Below, one piece after another: positions 8,920 through 17,694 of a stretch of DNA of 57,616 nucleotides. Source of the DNA: Niabella sp. (GTDB lineage Bacteria; Bacteroidota; Bacteroidia; Chitinophagales; Chitinophagaceae); the NCBI GenBank assembly GCA_017744715.1, contig JAGIAT010000011.1, positions 1 through 57,616 on the forward strand. The letters run 5' to 3'. The stretch's first letter is position 1. Each line of letters starts with the position of its first letter. The translations under genes were made by a program, and so were the position numbers. The notes beneath the pieces are model-generated. The model ran no database searches, had not been told where the DNA came from, and saw nothing but the letters and a program-made list of their open reading frames with translations.

Positions 8920-9582
8920 CTATTTTGCAATAACCGCTGTTCCCCAGGGGTCACAAATGGGCACAAAAGGCACACCCTGATCCTTACAATAATCCGTAAC
9001 CGCCTTTTTTACGCCCTTATATTCATCATTATTATAGTCATGAATAAAAATAAACCCTCCTTTGGACAATCTTGGGTAGAAATATTTCAGCCCCTCAAAA
9101 ATGGGTTGGTATAAATCTGCATCGAGGGATACAAAAGCGAAAGTATCTTCCAGTCCTTCAAGCGAATCCGGGAAATAACCTTTTTTAATAATACAATTGC
9201 CAGGCTTACTCATTTTACCCAATACCAACTCCACGCTGGTATCTGAAAAATCCTGGGAACCCGGACTGTAATCATGTGCTTGCTCGACCAGGACATCCTT
9301 CTTTGAAAAGCCATTAAAGGTATCAAAAAGGTATAGCTTCTTTTCCGGAAAAGCTTCATTGATGTACCTGGCAAAATCGCCGCGATATACTCCCAATTCA
9401 GCAACGGCTCCCGCTATATTGTTTTTCCTGATCTCTTCCGCCAGCAGTTCAAATGTGCAGAGCCGTACATATCCCAAATGAACCGGAACATAAAAGAGTC
9501 GTTCCCTGCCCAATGCCTGCATCGGCTCTTCCAGAACAAACTTATGCTCATCCAAATAATCCTGTACAAGTTGTCTGTCCAT
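8920..9582 (-). CDS. TylF/MycF-type O-methyltransferase
   Basis: A 220-residue SAM-dependent methyltransferase. The SAM motif AELGVYRGDFA, the following KKLYLFDTFNGF (acidic residue binding the SAM ribose) and LDADLYQP / FIFIHDYNNDEYKGVKKAV with metal-binding acidic residues are typical of the macrocin O-methyltransferase family, which methylates sugar hydroxyls. The glycosyltransferase neighbours suggest it methylates a surface glycan sugar. The 270-base gap upstream contains an imperfect inverted repeat. Confidence 0.85.
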   Translation of the reverse strand: MDRQLVQDYLDEHKFVLEEPMQALGRERLFYVPVHLGYVRLCTFELLAEEIRKNNIAGAVAELGVYRGDFARYINEAFPEKKLYLFDTFNGFSKKDVLVEQAHDYSPGSQDFSDTSVELVLGKMSKPGNCIIKKGYFPDSLEGLEDTFAFVSLDADLYQPIFEGLKYFYPRLSKGGFIFIHDYNNDEYKGVKKAVTDYCKDQGVPFVPICDPWGTAVIAK

Positions 9583-9729
9583 TGTTTCACTTTTTTAATG
9601 TCGTTCTTTATAAATCCAGTTGCAATATTTAATTGTACCTGTTTCCAAGCACAGATTGCTGCGAACCATCTATTGCACGCCTTTTACTTATTGCAAAGGC
9701 GATCTGCTTACCAGAAGAGTCGCTTTTAA

Positions 9730-9764
9730 TCTAAAGAAGGCGCCTTTAAAATGCCTCTTTTAGA
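9730..9764. other. Imperfect inverted repeat between two methyltransferase genes
   Basis: TCTAAAGAAGGC and GCCTCTTTTAGA pair at about 10 of 12 positions around an 11-base loop. It could be a weak terminator for the FkbM gene on the minus strand, but no solid T-run follows. Confidence 0.35.
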
Positions 9765-9855
9765 CTAAACCTCAATTTAATCGTTGCAATTATTTTGTGC
9801 CACCGCTTGCTCCGAAACCGGAGATAAAATTACTTAATGCAATTTCTTTTGTTCA

Positions 9856-10581
9856 TTAACTTGCTACAAAATAGTATTCCTCATTACTATCAAATAGCTG
9901 TCTTAATTCATGCATCGTTAAGGGCTTACGTTTATCCAACCAGTTAGTTAACGTGTAAATTTTCAGTCCGCAATCGTTTAGCAATGAATAGAGCCGTTCA
10001 GGTGTTGTTCCATAAAATTCTGATGAGCCCAGGCCATGCTCGAAAATGATCACCGGTTTCCATCGTTTTATTGTATTGATGGCCCCGCGCATTACCGGTA
10101 ACTCGCCACCTTCTACATCTATTTTTATCAAATGAACCGGATAATCTTTAGGCAAAATATCATCCAGCAGATCCGTTTTTACCTGGATAAGGGTGTCTTC
10201 TTCCTCATCCCTGTCGTACCTCCTTTTTATAAGCCCACTGTACGCCGGATTAGAAATGACGTAATTAAACGAGGAAACGCCTTTTTTATCACTCAATGCC
10301 AGTTCAAATATTTTACAGGTAGTGTCTTTATACGCAGATACCAGATCTTCATACAAACCGGGTATTGGCTCAAATGCATAATGTGTTCCATGGGGAGCAT
10401 ATTTTGAAATAATGGTTAAAACATCTCCAACGTTTGCTCCAATATCAATACAATTGCTATTACTTTTACAAACACGAGCGATTATTTTTTCGGTTTGTAC
10501 ATCGTAAAGTTCACCTTTAGAAAGCGGCATTTCCTTTTTTTTAGAAGGAAATATTCTCTCAAAAAAACGGGGCATATTCAT
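9856..10581 (-). CDS. FkbM family methyltransferase
   Basis: 241 residues with the FkbM SAM-binding signature CIDIGANVGDVL and the family's IKIDVEGGELPVMRGA block near residues 155-170. FkbM proteins methylate hydroxyls on polyketides and sugars; next to glycosyltransferases the likely substrate is a glycan residue. Preceded by a lysine-rich N-terminus with no signal peptide, so cytoplasmic. The region is AT-richer than the surrounding core genes. Confidence 0.85.
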   Translation of the reverse strand: MNMPRFFERIFPSKKKEMPLSKGELYDVQTEKIIARVCKSNSNCIDIGANVGDVLTIISKYAPHGTHYAFEPIPGLYEDLVSAYKDTTCKIFELALSDKKGVSSFNYVISNPAYSGLIKRRYDRDEEEDTLIQVKTDLLDDILPKDYPVHLIKIDVEGGELPVMRGAINTIKRWKPVIIFEHGLGSSEFYGTTPERLYSLLNDCGLKIYTLTNWLDKRKPLTMHELRQLFDSNEEYYFVAS

Positions 10582-10649
10582 AAGTTCGCAATGCTATATT
10601 AGTATCAGTTATATCAGATCAACAGTAAGATTCAAGTACTGCCTGATTA

Positions 10650-11915
10650 TTATAAAGCTTCTACAGCTCTGTGCTCAATACCGTTTTCAAAGGTTGGCAA
10701 TGAGCGCACTTTGTTTTCTTTGCGCAAGGAAATATTAAATACCTTATCGAGATCTTTGTAACATTTATTTATTTCGAAAAAAGAATTAAATGTTTCTTTT
10801 GACATTGAACTGATTTTGTTTCGGTAGTTCTCATCGTTAAGCAACAATTGGATATAATGCGCAAATCCCTCCGGATCATCAGCCCTCAAACATCCGTTAT
10901 TTTCTTTCACGGGCAGTCCATCCAATCCTCGCAAATTACAAACAATGGGCAATCCAAAGGACATGGCTTCCACCACCTTCACTTTCACCCCGGTTCCATT
11001 CAACATCGGACAAATAGCAACTTTTGCTTTGTGATAGTATTCGCTTAAATCATATACAAATAAGTGCTTTTCCACATTCGGAAAGGAAGGAAAATAGTCA
11101 CAAATCTTTCCTATAACGCAAATTTTTAAATCCTTCGGCAGCAACGGATATACGGTGTTGAAGAACCAGTTAATCGACTGTTGGTTATTGTCATTTTCAC
11201 TTCCAACATATATTAAGTCGTACTCCTTTTTCTCCGTTAAATTAGCCCCCAAACTATTGTCCTTGTACATAATGGGCACAAACCGATGTTTGACGGGTAA
11301 AAACTGACTGAACAGATATTGCTCATCAGCAGATTGAGACCAGGTTTCGTTGTATAAGGACAATAATTTTATTTCACGTTCAAACGTCTTACCAAGCTGG
11401 AATCCGGCCCTATGCTTAAACTGAGCCGTCATAAAATCATGCGTATCAATAATCAATTTAACACCTTCTACATTACGGTTATTTTCCAGTAAGGTTGACC
11501 AGGTAACATAACTCATAATAATACAATCGTACTTCTTCTTTTGCAACAGCTCATTAAAATTCTGATGCAGATGTACAGTAGTATAGTCGTCAATAACAGC
11601 GTTACCGTTCCGTTTGTTTCTTTTTTTCCGCAGTTGATTGGGCAGCTTCGATTTAAAATAATATTCTAAAATATTATCCTTGGGCATCCGCAAATTGATG
11701 GTATGTAGGTTACAGTTAGGGAAAAGCCTGTTAAACTCTCCATAGTCTGTATCATTCCAGTCGCCCCATTCTTTTACTCCCACATAATCCAACTCAACAT
11801 ATTCATGACGGCTGTTGAAATATTCCAGCATTTGAAGTACATGCGTTCTATTACCGGCATCCCTTCTCGTAATTGGGTCAGCCATAAAGTAAAGAATTTT
11901 TGTCTTATTGATCAT
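10650..11915 (-). CDS. GT4-type (group 1) glycosyltransferase
   Basis: 421 residues with a two-Rossmann GT-B layout. The N-terminal half contains LIIDTHDFMTAQ; the C-terminal half contains YDLIYVGSENDNNQQS, AICPMLNGTGVKVKVVEAMS and FGLPIVCNLRGLDGL, the nucleotide-sugar binding region of group 1 transferases. It shares these blocks and its overall order with the next gene upstream, so the two are paralogues. Probably adds a sugar to a lipid-linked surface glycan; donor and acceptor cannot be read from sequence. Codon use and base composition are AT-rich. Confidence 0.88.
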   Translation of the reverse strand: MINKTKILYFMADPITRRDAGNRTHVLQMLEYFNSRHEYVELDYVGVKEWGDWNDTDYGEFNRLFPNCNLHTINLRMPKDNILEYYFKSKLPNQLRKKRNKRNGNAVIDDYTTVHLHQNFNELLQKKKYDCIIMSYVTWSTLLENNRNVEGVKLIIDTHDFMTAQFKHRAGFQLGKTFEREIKLLSLYNETWSQSADEQYLFSQFLPVKHRFVPIMYKDNSLGANLTEKKEYDLIYVGSENDNNQQSINWFFNTVYPLLPKDLKICVIGKICDYFPSFPNVEKHLFVYDLSEYYHKAKVAICPMLNGTGVKVKVVEAMSFGLPIVCNLRGLDGLPVKENNGCLRADDPEGFAHYIQLLLNDENYRNKISSMSKETFNSFFEINKCYKDLDKVFNISLRKENKVRSLPTFENGIEHRAVEAL

Positions 11916-12074
11916 ACTACAATGTTTGATAGCTGGTGCTCAGCGGATCCTTCTTATTCCAGAACACCTCCTGATGAATAAATGTGGTTTTTCATTGCAA
12001 AGAACGCGGCTTCTTTATAAAACGCAACAGCCCGTTGCATATTATTTGTTAAAACTTCGCAAAACAACCTTTTA

Positions 12075-13241
12075 TCAGTTATTTAACGCATTCCTGATAA
12101 TGGTATACAGGTTTTCCTTCTTGTGATTTTTTTTAAAAAAAGCCCCGGCCTGTATACTTACTTCTTTATAATACTCCGGTGTTTGCAAAAGCTTGCGGAT
12201 GGCCGCTGCAAAGTCGGTTGCAGACGCAGCCACCACACACCCGTTCTCCGTTTTATTAACCAACCCATCCACGCCGCGCGGACTGCACACCACCGGAAGG
12301 GCATAGGAAAGTGCCTCAATGACCTTTACTTTTACACCGGTACCACTGAGCATAGGACAAATAGCCAGCCTGGCCCGGGGATAATAATCTTCCAGGTATT
12401 CCGCATACGGTACTTTATGAATATTTTCCCGGTCCGGAACATACCGGTGAATGCTTCCCACCACACAGTACCGCACCGACGCATCTAAAAGCGGGTATAC
12501 TTCCTTAAAAAACCAGTCAGCGGCCTTTATATTATGCACATTATCCCCACCCACGTAAATAATATCATAGTTTTTCTCTACTCCTTCCCTCATCGTGTTA
12601 TCCGCCGCGCAAAAGGGGACCAACACCACTTTTTTATCAATAAACTGCTGAAAAAGATAACGTTCGTCCGCAGATACCGTCCATACGGCATCAAACAGGC
12701 TTAATCGTTTTATTTCTTTATTAAAAGCGCGTCCTACATTAAATTTTTTCCATACCCGCTCCTGCGCCGTCATAAAATCATGCGTATCTATCATCAATTT
12801 TGCGTTGCCGGTATAACGGTTTTCCCGTACCAGGTTGGCCCAGTGTGCATAGCTGATAATGATATAATCATACGTATTTTTCTTAAGGATTTCGTTGAAC
12901 AGGTGCTGGTTGTATGTTGTAACAAAACTGGGCAAACAACGACCGGAGGATACGTCGCGCCCCAGCCGCTGAACCCGGTAGGCCAGCCAATGTTGCAAGT
13001 TCCGGATATTTTCAGGCTTCCTGCTCAGGTGATAGATATTACGTACAAGACCCGTCTGCTTTAAATCATCCATCTCTGCACCACTCATCGGCCCGCCCCA
13101 GGTATCATTGCTATGCACATAATCAACGTTTATACCCAGGTGATGAAATGCTTCAAGATAATTCCATGCCGTACGTATAGCTCCGGCATTCTTTTTCATA
13201 ATATTAAACGGAATAAAATACAATAGTGACTTCTTGTTCAT
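12075..13241 (-). CDS. GT4-type (group 1) glycosyltransferase, paralogue
   Basis: 388 residues, GT-B fold, with LMIDTHDFMTAQERVWKKF, YDIIYVGGDNVHN and AICPMLSGTGVKVKVIEALS followed by YALPVVCSPRGVDGL. The start is set at the ATG giving MNKKSLLYFIPFNIMKKNAG because it aligns with the N-terminus of the paralogue at 10650-11915; a frame 16 codons longer exists but adds unrelated residues. Likely part of the same glycan assembly pathway. Confidence 0.87.
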   Translation of the reverse strand: MNKKSLLYFIPFNIMKKNAGAIRTAWNYLEAFHHLGINVDYVHSNDTWGGPMSGAEMDDLKQTGLVRNIYHLSRKPENIRNLQHWLAYRVQRLGRDVSSGRCLPSFVTTYNQHLFNEILKKNTYDYIIISYAHWANLVRENRYTGNAKLMIDTHDFMTAQERVWKKFNVGRAFNKEIKRLSLFDAVWTVSADERYLFQQFIDKKVVLVPFCAADNTMREGVEKNYDIIYVGGDNVHNIKAADWFFKEVYPLLDASVRYCVVGSIHRYVPDRENIHKVPYAEYLEDYYPRARLAICPMLSGTGVKVKVIEALSYALPVVCSPRGVDGLVNKTENGCVVAASATDFAAAIRKLLQTPEYYKEVSIQAGAFFKKNHKKENLYTIIRNALNN

Positions 13242-13663
13242 TTCAAAAACTGGATCATAAAAGTTTAATTTACCGGTTATTTTCAGCAATTGATCAAAAG
13301 ATCACCGCCGATCTGCATACCCAATTGCGCCCTGTACTCCCTGAATTACACACTGTATTGTATGCAACAAAAAGCAATCACCTGATAATTAAAACATTAT
13401 GAGCCAATCACTGATAGCGTTCACCGGGCTTCGTAGCGGAGCACCGGTTGTTAAAAGCCTGCTACCGATACCATGCATTATTACAAAAATACAGCCCAAT
13501 AACCAAAATACGCTTACTGTTCATTCAAAATCATGAGCAGTAAACGTACCTATGTTATAACGATTGTAATGAATGCGGCTATTTAAAACCGCCGGATCAT
13601 AAAAGACAAGGGCTGTATTCATCAAAACAGACGCCCTGCTTATGGGTATCTCCAGGCTAATGC
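13242..13663. other. Intergenic gap within the glycan cluster
   Basis: About 420 bases without a credible gene. A minus-strand TATTTTTG -7-like box lies at 13484-13491, which could serve the glycosyltransferase that starts at 13241 with a long leader. Otherwise nothing stands out. Confidence 0.45.
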
Positions 13664-14464
13664 CTAGGCCTCCATATAGCCATTTGCCCGGTAGCTGTAT
13701 TTGAACTGCACTGTCTCGCGGTAGATGCTTTCATTAGTACCCAGGTTAGCCCGGGAGTTAAATGTATGAAAGATATGATAGCCTACCGCTGCCAGCTTTA
13801 CTTTCTTCTTTTTTACACCCAGGTTGATCAGGCGCTCTCCCAGTTCCGAATCTTCCCTGCCCCAGCCTTCGAACCCGCTGTAGTAGCCGTTTACCTTTAC
13901 ATAATCATTCTTCCAGAATGCCAGGTTACATCCTTTTACATTGTGCGATTTACGGGGATTTACAAAAAAACAACCGGAAAACAGCGGAACCCGCAGGGCA
14001 TTAAAGCGGTTGTTAAGGCCGGCCATAAATGAATGCAGTCCCCCGATATTTTTAGTACGCAGCAGCTCATGGCTTTTCCGTTCGTTGATCAGCGTGCGGC
14101 TGCCCTGTACAAAATAGCCCTCGCGCGCAGCCTTTATATGATCTGCAATAAACTCGCGGTGCATTACAATATCGCCATCGATCTCAATAATATAATCTGA
14201 TTCAATCTCTTTTATCGCTTTATTTACGATCAGACTTTTACGAAAACCCCGGTCTTCATGATACACATGCTTTACCGGTATCCCATGAATTTTTACAAAA
14301 TCATTGATACACCATGCGGTGCGCGTGTCATCACCATCCTCCGCAATAATGATCTCATCCGGCCTCCGGCTCTGGTACAATACGCTTTGCAATACCAGCT
14401 GCAGGGCTTCCGGCCATTTATAGGTTGAAATCAATAACGCGACCTTAAAAGGAGTTTTTTTCAT
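13664..14464 (-). CDS. GT2 glycosyltransferase with galactosyltransferase-like C-terminus
   Basis: 266 residues, GT-A fold. The opening FKVALLISTYKWPEAL and SVLYQSRRPDEIIIAEDGDD form the nucleotide-binding strand region; IIEIDGDIV carries the DxD metal site; FEGWGREDSELGERL is the acceptor-side motif of the Glyco_transf_7C domain found in sugar transferases that build lipopolysaccharide or capsule. First gene of the minus-strand glycan cluster. A -7 box lies about 235 bases upstream. Confidence 0.88.
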   Translation of the reverse strand: MKKTPFKVALLISTYKWPEALQLVLQSVLYQSRRPDEIIIAEDGDDTRTAWCINDFVKIHGIPVKHVYHEDRGFRKSLIVNKAIKEIESDYIIEIDGDIVMHREFIADHIKAAREGYFVQGSRTLINERKSHELLRTKNIGGLHSFMAGLNNRFNALRVPLFSGCFFVNPRKSHNVKGCNLAFWKNDYVKVNGYYSGFEGWGREDSELGERLINLGVKKKKVKLAAVGYHIFHTFNSRANLGTNESIYRETVQFKYSYRANGYMEA

Positions 14465-14697
14465 ATTTTTCTGTCTTTCTGCTTTTTTGGTTTAGACCGG
14501 CTTACTGAAACGATCATCACCCCTCAAAACAACGTAAAAAACCGCTGTACCGCAACACCTTTTGTCAGTTTGATTTATTCCGGATCTCAAATTTATCAAT
14601 TCTTTTACAACTTAAGGCTTCCTCCGGCACCGAGAAGACGGACGATAAAACCTTTTTAAGCCTGCAACGTTTCCCTCTGTAGTTTCTGTTTAGGCCG

Positions 14698-14705
14698 CAA
14701 AGATA
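14698..14705 (-). promoter_or_regulatory. -7 element for the GT2 gene and glycan cluster
   Basis: TATCTTTG on the minus strand, followed by CGG. It would leave a leader of about 230 bases before the GT2 start. No matching -33 TTTG. Confidence 0.4.
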
Positions 14706-14781
14706 GTTTTTTTACCATATACGAGGCCCAGAAATCCCTTTTCCGGTTACCGGACGCCCCCTTTATTTATCAAACTATCAT

Positions 14782-14789
14782 TAAATTTG
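14782..14789 (+). promoter_or_regulatory. -7 element for the cupin gene
   Basis: TAAATTTG, 20 bases before the ATG. The -33 element is not obvious. Confidence 0.4.
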
Positions 14790-14808
14790 TCTTTTTATTT
14801 ATTGTTTT

Positions 14809-15675
14809 ATGCAATTAACAGCCTTAGATAAATTCGATCAGCTTAGTCCGGAAGATTTTAAAAAGAACTATTATCAGCAAAATAAACCGGTGGTAATCCG
14901 GGACCTGGCCCGCCAGTGGCCTGCTTTTACCCGGTGGAACTGGGATTATTTTATTGATGTTGTGGGTGATAAGGAAGTGGGTGTTTACAACAATGTAAAA
15001 AGCGATTCCTATACTCCGATTAACACGGCAGACGCCTATATGAAATTTGGCGAATACCTGGAGATGGTGAAAAAAGGCCCTGTAGAACTGCGGATCTTTT
15101 TATTTAACATTTTTCAGCATGCCCCCCAGATCGTTTCCGATTTTACCTGGCCCGATACATACATGAAGGGTTTTGTAAAAAAGTTCCCCATGTTATTTGT
15201 AGGGGGACAGGGATCGGTTACACATATGCACTTCGATATCGATCTCAGCCACATCCTCCACACCCAATTTCTTGGGAAAAAAAGGGTATTGCTCTTTCCA
15301 TTTGAAGAGCAGCACAAATTATACCGGAAACCCTGGGAAGTATTAAGCCTAGCGAATTTTGCACAGTATTATGAAAAATTCGACTATGAAAAATTTCCGG
15401 CGGCCAAAAATGCCCGGGGATATGAGGTGATCCTGGAACATGGGGACACCCTTTTTATGCCGGCCGGCTACTGGCACCATATGGAGTACATCGACGCGGG
15501 ATTTGCGATGAGTTTAAGGGCGTTGCAAAGCAGTGTTTCGGGCAAGCTAAAAGGTGTGTGGAACCTGTTTGGCATGCGGAATATTGATACCCTGATGAAA
15601 AAAACAGCACCCAAATGGTGGTATGACCGTAAAGTGAAGCAGTTACATGCGGATGCGGAACAGACAATGCGGTAA
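14809..15675 (+). CDS. JmjC-like cupin (cupin_8 family) oxygenase candidate
   Basis: 288 residues of the cupin_8/JmjC-like fold. The iron-binding set appears as HMHFD (His141, Asp143) and the distal His223/His224 in PAGYWHHMEY, as expected for a 2-oxoglutarate/Fe(II) oxygenase. The N-terminal KPVVIRDLARQWPAF is also typical. Members hydroxylate proteins or small molecules; the substrate here is unknown. It is transcribed alone, converging on aroE. Confidence 0.8.
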   Translation: MQLTALDKFDQLSPEDFKKNYYQQNKPVVIRDLARQWPAFTRWNWDYFIDVVGDKEVGVYNNVKSDSYTPINTADAYMKFGEYLEMVKKGPVELRIFLFNIFQHAPQIVSDFTWPDTYMKGFVKKFPMLFVGGQGSVTHMHFDIDLSHILHTQFLGKKRVLLFPFEEQHKLYRKPWEVLSLANFAQYYEKFDYEKFPAAKNARGYEVILEHGDTLFMPAGYWHHMEYIDAGFAMSLRALQSSVSGKLKGVWNLFGMRNIDTLMKKTAPKWWYDRKVKQLHADAEQTMR

Positions 15676-15717
15676 TGTGTAAATGTGCGGATTTGAAAAT
15701 TTGAAAATGGGAGATGG

Positions 15718-15839
15718 CCAATAGTTTTCAGTTTTCAGCGGTCAGCTTTCAGTCGATTACGGCCGGATCACAGATTTGTCCTTTTCATTAAGTATCAAAC
15801 GAAATCCAACGTGGAACATTAAACTTTAAACCTGGAACT
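15718..15839 (-). repeat. Composite heptamer repeat, copy R2
   Basis: Lies between the convergent cupin and aroE genes. Read from the aroE stop codon: AGTTCCAGGTTTAAAG begins immediately after the TAG, then a core with GACAAATCTGTGA, then CTGANNN heptamers. Same order and orientation relative to a stop codon as R1, R4, R5 and R6. Confidence 0.7.
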
Positions 15840-16571
15840 CTAACTATTCCATATATTCCAGCTCAGCTCTGCCTGGCCTACCAGCATATCATACCCGTTT
15901 TTTATAACCGCCCCTTTTTGCTGGCCTTCTTTTAAAAAAGCGGTCAGCGGCGGGTTGTAAACCAGGTCGTATAAATAATGCCGGGGAGTGATCAGGTCGT
16001 AGGGCAGCTCCGGTTTTCCTTCTGTTTTCGGATAGCTACCCAATGGGGTGGTATTGATGATTAAAGGATACGCTTCCATAGTAGCCGCATCCAGGTTATG
16101 ATAGCCCAGTTCTTCGGGGCCCGGCGTACGGGACACATACCGGTAAGCGATCCCCAGCTTTTCCAATGTATAACGCACCGCCCGTGCGGCGCCACCGGTG
16201 CCCAGGATCAATGCCTGGGTGTGATGCGGCTGCAACTGTTGCAGCAACGTGGTTTCAAAAGCTGCCGCATCCGTATTATACCCCTTTAATTTTCCTTCGC
16301 TGATCCGGATGCAATTGCAGGCCCCTATAGATGCCGCTTCCCCATCCAGTTCCTTCAAAAAGGCCATTACCTCCTGTTTATACGGAATGGTTACGTTAAA
16401 TCCTGCCAGCTCCGGATGCTGCTGCAACAGCGCCGGCAGGTGCTGAATGGAAGGCAGTTCAAACGCTTCATACCGGCAGTCTTCCACCCCTTCTTTTTCA
16501 AACTTCTCTGTAAAATATCGTTTGGAAAAAGACTGACTTAGCGGAAATCCTATTAAACCAAACAGTCGCAT
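15840..16571 (-). CDS. aroE: Shikimate dehydrogenase
   Basis: Reduces 3-dehydroshikimate to shikimate with NADPH in aromatic amino acid synthesis. 243 residues, a little short for the family. The shikimate site is visible as PLSQSFS near the N-terminus, NVTIPYKQ with the catalytic Lys, and YNTDAAAF; the NADP loop is GTGGAARAV. The ATG overlaps the stop codon of the phosphosulfolactate synthase gene (TAATG), implying translational coupling. Confidence 0.93.
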   Translation of the reverse strand: MRLFGLIGFPLSQSFSKRYFTEKFEKEGVEDCRYEAFELPSIQHLPALLQQHPELAGFNVTIPYKQEVMAFLKELDGEAASIGACNCIRISEGKLKGYNTDAAAFETTLLQQLQPHHTQALILGTGGAARAVRYTLEKLGIAYRYVSRTPGPEELGYHNLDAATMEAYPLIINTTPLGSYPKTEGKPELPYDLITPRHYLYDLVYNPPLTAFLKEGQQKGAVIKNGYDMLVGQAELSWNIWNS

Positions 16572-17344
16572 TAAAACGCGGTTTTATTATCCAGGTACAA
16601 ATCAAATGAATCACCCCGCAGGCCGATGCGCATCGCCTCCAGTGCAATTACCTCGTTGGGGGGGATATTTCCCAGGTTCACATTACATCCGATCAATTCC
16701 AGGAAATACAGCTGCTGGGCCTTTTGCGGTGCCTCCCATATGATTTTTTCCGAAGGAATCTGGGTAAGGATCTCCTGTACCAGCCCTTCCCGCACCTCGC
16801 CGGAGCCCCTGTAAATCCCCACATTCCCTGCTTCGCGGGCTTCCGCAATCACGTAGGAGGATCCGGCTTCCAGCTCGGCTTTCATCAATTCGATCCATTT
16901 ATAAGGCGGAATAATATGGGTGGCATCCTTACTACCCACTTCACTTAAAACCGTTCCGTGCTGTGTGAGCTTTTCGATGTAACCGCATTTTTCTGCGTGC
17001 GGAATACTGATGGAGCCATCACTGACCTCCATGTAATCGATCCCGAAATGTTTACAGATGGCAATATAATCTTCCACCTGGTTGCGTACAAGATAGGCTT
17101 CAAACAACGTACCCCCAAAATAAACAGGAATATCATAAGAGCGATAAACCTCAATCTTCTTTTCCAGGTTTGGGGTTACTACCGCGGTACCAAATCCCAA
17201 TTTCAAAACATCAACATGGGGATAAGAAACACTCATAAAACTCTTTGCCTCATCGATACTCAACCCCTTATCCATTACCATTGTGATGCCGCTTGTACGT
17301 GGACGAACGTACCGTTCCGGCATCTGCGTCAAATTAAACTTCAT
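16571..17344 (-). CDS. comA: Phosphosulfolactate synthase (ComA family)
   Basis: 257 residues of the ComA/YitD family, which adds sulfite to phosphoenolpyruvate to give 2-phosphosulfolactate. Seen: TSGITMVMDKGL at the start, VDVLKLGFGTAVV, YMEVSDGSI, SEVGSKD, VIAEAREAGNVGIY and the C-terminal NVNLGNIPP, all characteristic blocks of this TIM-barrel family. In methanogens the product leads to coenzyme M; in a Bacteroidota bacterium a route to sulfolactate, cysteate or sulfonolipids is more plausible, but this is inference. A related plant protein has a heat-tolerance role, so a different reaction cannot be excluded. Confidence 0.85.
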   Translation of the reverse strand: MKFNLTQMPERYVRPRTSGITMVMDKGLSIDEAKSFMSVSYPHVDVLKLGFGTAVVTPNLEKKIEVYRSYDIPVYFGGTLFEAYLVRNQVEDYIAICKHFGIDYMEVSDGSISIPHAEKCGYIEKLTQHGTVLSEVGSKDATHIIPPYKWIELMKAELEAGSSYVIAEAREAGNVGIYRGSGEVREGLVQEILTQIPSEKIIWEAPQKAQQLYFLELIGCNVNLGNIPPNEVIALEAMRIGLRGDSFDLYLDNKTAF

Positions 17345-17367
17345 TCGGTATCAGTTATTAATCGTCG

Positions 17368-17375
17368 CAAAAGTA
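17368..17375 (-). promoter_or_regulatory. -7 element for comA-aroE
   Basis: TACTTTTG on the minus strand, 24 bases before the comA ATG. No clear -33 TTTG. Confidence 0.45.
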
Positions 17376-17503
17376 ACCATTTTGCGGAAGTTTGAGCCAC
17401 CCATAAAATGAACACTCCGGAAAAAGCATTGAAAATGAGTTATCAATTGATAAAACCGCCTTAAATTATCGATCGAATTTCCGTTTATCGGAAGGCATTT
17501 ACT

Positions 17504-17511
17504 TATTTTTG
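17504..17511 (+). promoter_or_regulatory. Possible -7 element for the penicillin-binding protein gene
   Basis: TATTTTTG on the plus strand. If used, the transcript would carry the inverted-repeat element at 17537-17672 in its 180-base leader. No clear -33 TTTG. Confidence 0.35.
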
Positions 17512-17536
17512 GTACCAGATTTTATTATAAACAATT

Positions 17537-17672
17537 CAATGTCGTTTCCTTGAAGCCACAGATGCGCAGATTTGGTGTCGGCTTTAAATACAACAATGTC
17601 GCAGAAAAGCGCCGCAGGCGCAATCAGCGTATCTGCGGCAATCATAAAAATTGCCTAAGGAAATGGGATTGA
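17537..17672. repeat. Imperfect palindromic element (REP/MITE-like) before pbp
   Basis: Left arm GCCACAGATGCGCAGATT (17555-17572) pairs with right arm AATCAGCGTATCTGCGGC (17622-17639) at 15 of 18 positions. Outside these, CAAT-4-TTTCCTT (from 17537) pairs with AAGGAAA-4-ATTG on the right. A small perfect hairpin, GCGCC-GCA-GGCGC, sits near the centre. There is no coding sense. Words of this kind (CCACAGATGCGCAGATT) look like dispersed repeats. Confidence 0.6.
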
Positions 17673-17694
17673 TAAACAACTTATCATTTATAGT

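Larger units (their letters stand above)
14465..14808. other. Divergent intergenic region (GT2 / cupin)
   Basis: 344 bases between two divergently read genes, with no frame of note. Two promoter -7 boxes face outward (14698-14705 and 14782-14789, listed separately). Confidence 0.5.
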
